From Brevundimonas lenta (GTDB lineage Bacteria > Pseudomonadota > Alphaproteobacteria > Caulobacterales > Caulobacteraceae): DNA of 64,000 bases. The position numbers and the translations under genes were made by a program. Position 1 is the stretch's first letter. The number at the start of each line of letters is the position of its first letter. Below are positions 61,432 to 64,000 of the stretch, in pieces. Where the stretch lies: the NCBI RefSeq assembly GCF_014196335.1, contig NZ_JACIDM010000001.1:124001-188000 (forward strand), read 5' to 3'. The notes beneath the pieces were generated by a model, which was not told the origin of the DNA, did not search any database, and worked only from the letters and a program-made list of their open reading frames with translations.

Positions 61432-64000
61432 ATGAGCGAAACCGCGTCCCCCGCCCCGGTCCGCCCACCCCGTCCGCGCGTGCGCGGACGCAGGGTGCTG
61501 TTGATCCTCGGGGTCGTGCTCGGCGTCCTTCTGATCCTGCTGGCCGCGGCCTGGCTGAATCGCCGCATGGCTGCGCGCCAGGTGCTGATCGGCTGGCTGG
61601 AGCAACAGGGCGTGCCGGCCGACATGGAGGTCGAACGGGTCGAGCTTGACCGGCTCGTGGCCCGCATCCGCATCGGCGATCCCGCCCGGCCGGACGTGAC
61701 CGTCGAACGGGTCGAGGTCGACTATGTGATCGGCTCCCCCTTCTCGAAGCGCGGCCTGGGCGTGACCCCCAGCCGGGTCCGCCTGGTGCGACCCGTTGTC
61801 CGCGCCAGCGTGCGCGGCGGCAAACTGTCGCTGGGCTCGCTGGATCCGCTGATCGAGAAATTCATGAGCCGCCCGCCGCAGCCCGACGTGCGCGGCCCCC
61901 TGGTGCTGGTCGAGGGCGCCCGGGTGCGGCTCGACACCGACTACGGCCCGGCCAACATCCTGGGCGACGCGCGCATCGACAACGGCGAACTGCGGCAGCT
62001 GAACGCGCGCATGCCGGCCACCGCCTTCCGCAGCGGCGACATCGAGGCGCGCGATCTCGCCGCGACGCTGGTCATCGCCACCACCGGCGACCGGATGGCC
62101 ATCCGCGGAACCGCCAATGCATCGAGCGCCAACCTGCCCGCCCTGTCCGGCGAGGCCCTGCAGCTGAACCTGACCGGCAACTTCCCATATCCGGACCTCA
62201 AGGCCCGCCGCGGCGACGGCTGGGTCCGGGTCGTGGGCGCCCTGACGGCGGGACAACTCACCGCCGGCGACCGCACGGCCGCCGACGCCGTCGCCGACCT
62301 GACCTTCACCGGTCAAAGCGCGGGCTGGCTTGAGGCCTTCCGCATCGAGGGCGTCACCGACGCCGATCTGCGCGCCGACCGGCTCGAGGGCCCCAATGTC
62401 GCCAGCGCGCTTCGTCTCAGGCTCGACGGGGCGCAAACCTCGCTGATGCGCGACAGCCGCGGGCTGGGCTGGAGGCTGGAGGGCGGCGCCGTGCTGGACG
62501 CCGGGGCCGTCGAGGGTGTCGGGCTGGACGCGTCCGGCCTGACTCTCAGCACCACCCGCCTGGTCGTCGGCGGTCGCGGCTCGGCGCTGGAGGCCCAGGG
62601 GCCGTTCAGCGTCACCGCCGACCGTCTGCGACTGAACGAGCTCCGCCTCGATGGCGCACGCGGGGCCCTCGATCTGGATCTGGTCTCCGACAACGCCCTG
62701 CGGCTGGAAGCCCGGGGATCGCTCAGGGCCACACGCGGCGCCTGGCCCCTGTTCGGCGCCCCCGCGCGCGACGACGCCGTCGAACTGGCCGATATGAAGC
62801 GCGCCCTGTCGGACTTCGCGGTCGACATACCGGCCGTATCCATCAGCGCCACGACCTCCGAAACGCGGGTCGTCCTCGACCGCCCGGCGACCCTGCGTCC
62901 GGCCAACGGCGGCGTCCTCACCGTCAGCCCCTCGTCGGGCCCGATCTTCGCCGCCGTGCGTGGCGCGCCCGGCGGCGGCGCCCTGAGCGTGTCGGCGACT
63001 CCGGGCGCCGGCCTGCCCGACGCCGCCATATCCATCCCGGCCTGGCGGCTGACGCCGGGCGGGTTCACGGCGACGATCGACGGTCGCGCCGCGCTGGACT
63101 TCGACGTGGCCCGCGGCGTGACCCTGTCGACCAGCGGGGAACTGGCCTCATCCAACGGCCGCCTGACCTATGTGGCCAACGGCTGCATGCCTTTGACGGT
63201 CGAGCGGCTGGAGCTGGACGAAAACGACGTCACCGACATCTCGGGCGATTTCTGCCCGTCGGAAGCGCCCATGATCAGCGTCGTCGACGGCGCCTGGCGA
63301 GCCGACGGCATACTTTCCGACGTCGACGCCGACGCCCCCTTCCTCGCGATGTCGTTCCGGGACGCACGAGGATCGCTGACCGCCACGGGCGGCCCGCGCG
63401 GCCTCGGATTGGACGCCCGCGTCGCCCGCGCCCGGGTCGTCGACGCCACCACGCCCGAGCGCTTCAACCCGGTCACGGCGGTCGGCTCCGCACGGCTTTC
63501 GAACGAAAACTGGACCGGCGCCTTCGACTTGTCGCGCGGCGAGACCGACCTCGGGACCATGACCGTGACGCACAACGGGCGGGAAAAGGCCGGCGGCCTG
63601 ACCATCGACGCGCCCTCGATCATCTTCTCGGTCGGCGGCCTTCAGCCCGAGGACCTCAGCCCGGTGATCGCCGGCTTCGTCGGCTCGCCCGCGTCCGGAT
63701 CGGTCTCCTTCGCAGGACGCGTCGACTGGCGTGACGGCGCCGAGGGCACCAGCGGCGGAAGACTGACCATCCCGGGACTGAACTTCAACAGCCCGGCCGG
63801 ACCGATCACCGGACTTCAGGGGACGGTCGACTTCACCAGCCTGGCCCCCCTGACGGCCGAGCCCGGTCAGGTGCTGACCGCCGAGCGGCTGGACTCCTTC
63901 GCCCCGCTGACAGACGTCGACCTGACCTTCGGCCTCGACAAGTCCGCCGTGACCATCCAGGGCGGCGATCTGGACCTGGCCGGCGGCGTCATACGGGTCG
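61432..64000 (+). CDS. Large YdbH-like envelope protein, first 856 residues (3' end outside window)
   Basis: The frame is open from 61432 to the end of the window. A short cytoplasmic N terminus (MSETASPAPVRPPRPRVRGR) is followed by one membrane helix (VLLILGVVLGVLLILLAAAW) and a very long beta-rich periplasmic part. Segments such as PLVLVEGARVRLDTDYGPAN, ANLPALSGEALQLNLTGNFP and GLTIDAPSIIFSVGGLQPED resemble the YdbH/TamB-like (AsmA-like) bridge proteins that move phospholipids between the inner and outer membranes. ATG 61432 is preferred, with AAGGA 7 nt upstream; an in-frame ATG at 61408 touches its own GGAGG. The assignment to YdbH rather than another AsmA-like protein is inferred. Confidence 0.75.
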   Translation, partial: MSETASPAPVRPPRPRVRGRRVLLILGVVLGVLLILLAAAWLNRRMAARQVLIGWLEQQGVPADMEVERVELDRLVARIRIGDPARPDVTVERVEVDYVIGSPFSKRGLGVTPSRVRLVRPVVRASVRGGKLSLGSLDPLIEKFMSRPPQPDVRGPLVLVEGARVRLDTDYGPANILGDARIDNGELRQLNARMPATAFRSGDIEARDLAATLVIATTGDRMAIRGTANASSANLPALSGEALQLNLTGNFPYPDLKARRGDGWVRVVGALTAGQLTAGDRTAADAVADLTFTGQSAGWLEAFRIEGVTDADLRADRLEGPNVASALRLRLDGAQTSLMRDSRGLGWRLEGGAVLDAGAVEGVGLDASGLTLSTTRLVVGGRGSALEAQGPFSVTADRLRLNELRLDGARGALDLDLVSDNALRLEARGSLRATRGAWPLFGAPARDDAVELADMKRALSDFAVDIPAVSISATTSETRVVLDRPATLRPANGGVLTVSPSSGPIFAAVRGAPGGGALSVSATPGAGLPDAAISIPAWRLTPGGFTATIDGRAALDFDVARGVTLSTSGELASSNGRLTYVANGCMPLTVERLELDENDVTDISGDFCPSEAPMISVVDGAWRADGILSDVDADAPFLAMSFRDARGSLTATGGPRGLGLDARVARARVVDATTPERFNPVTAVGSARLSNENWTGAFDLSRGETDLGTMTVTHNGREKAGGLTIDAPSIIFSVGGLQPEDLSPVIAGFVGSPASGSVSFAGRVDWRDGAEGTSGGRLTIPGLNFNSPAGPITGLQGTVDFTSLAPLTAEPGQVLTAERLDSFAPLTDVDLTFGLDKSAVTIQGGDLDLAGGVIRV

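Overview
This window is chromosomal DNA from a high-GC alphaproteobacterium, most likely a Caulobacterales member such as Brevundimonas. I infer this from the sequence, not from a search. The clues are a DivL-type histidine-kinase homologue with tyrosine at the phospho-acceptor site, a groESL operon behind a CIRCE-like element, a katG-oxyR pair, a GTA-type terminase and strongly GC-biased codons. I see no rRNA, tRNA or CRISPR array.

Layout. 1-3.2 kb: the end of the succinate dehydrogenase operon (sdhA, sdhB), a 2Fe-2S ferredoxin, a glycerate-kinase-like ATPase and a PilZ protein. 3.1-10 kb: a secreted hydrolase, an HAD phosphatase, divL, a small metalloprotease, rlmN, a DUF350 membrane protein and a trypsin-like protease. 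11-23.3 kb: an M16 peptidase, oxyR, katG, an EcsC protein, malate dehydrogenase, a membrane protein of unknown function, a YbjN protein, zapE and asd. 23.3-35.2 kb: two transporters (RarD, DHA2), several secreted or soluble hydrolases, a BaiN-like flavoprotein, a GreA-like factor and a large TolB-propeller/amidohydrolase fusion.

35.2-41.9 kb is the accessory part. It starts with an isolated GTA-type terminase pair whose large subunit carries two in-frame insertions of repeat-like DNA. Next is a TIR/deoxyribosyltransferase-like membrane protein between two copies of a 41-bp repeat. A visibly lower-GC block follows, with a zinc-ribbon membrane protein, a lipoprotein, an unknown protein and a three-gene operon headed by a canonical TIR-domain protein (TIR, zinc ribbon, unknown). 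This block is the best candidate for a poorly described, perhaps anti-phage, system.

42-64 kb returns to core genes: groEL/groES, a TPR lipoprotein, glycine-zipper proteins, pgi, a DsbD/redoxin module, an OmpA-like lipoprotein, a lipid kinase with a metallophosphoesterase, a run of small envelope proteins, a FAH/maleylacetoacetate isomerase pair, a Tat-type hydrolase, a GST, an M23 endopeptidase and the start of a very large YdbH-like envelope protein cut by the window end.

Intergenic spaces are rich in palindromic repeats of several distinct families. These include a three-copy long hairpin built from 9-10 nt units, a 31-bp perfect inverted repeat, inverted arrays of a 7-nt unit, and CCCTCCCC/GGGGAGGG hairpins, one of which sits inside terL.
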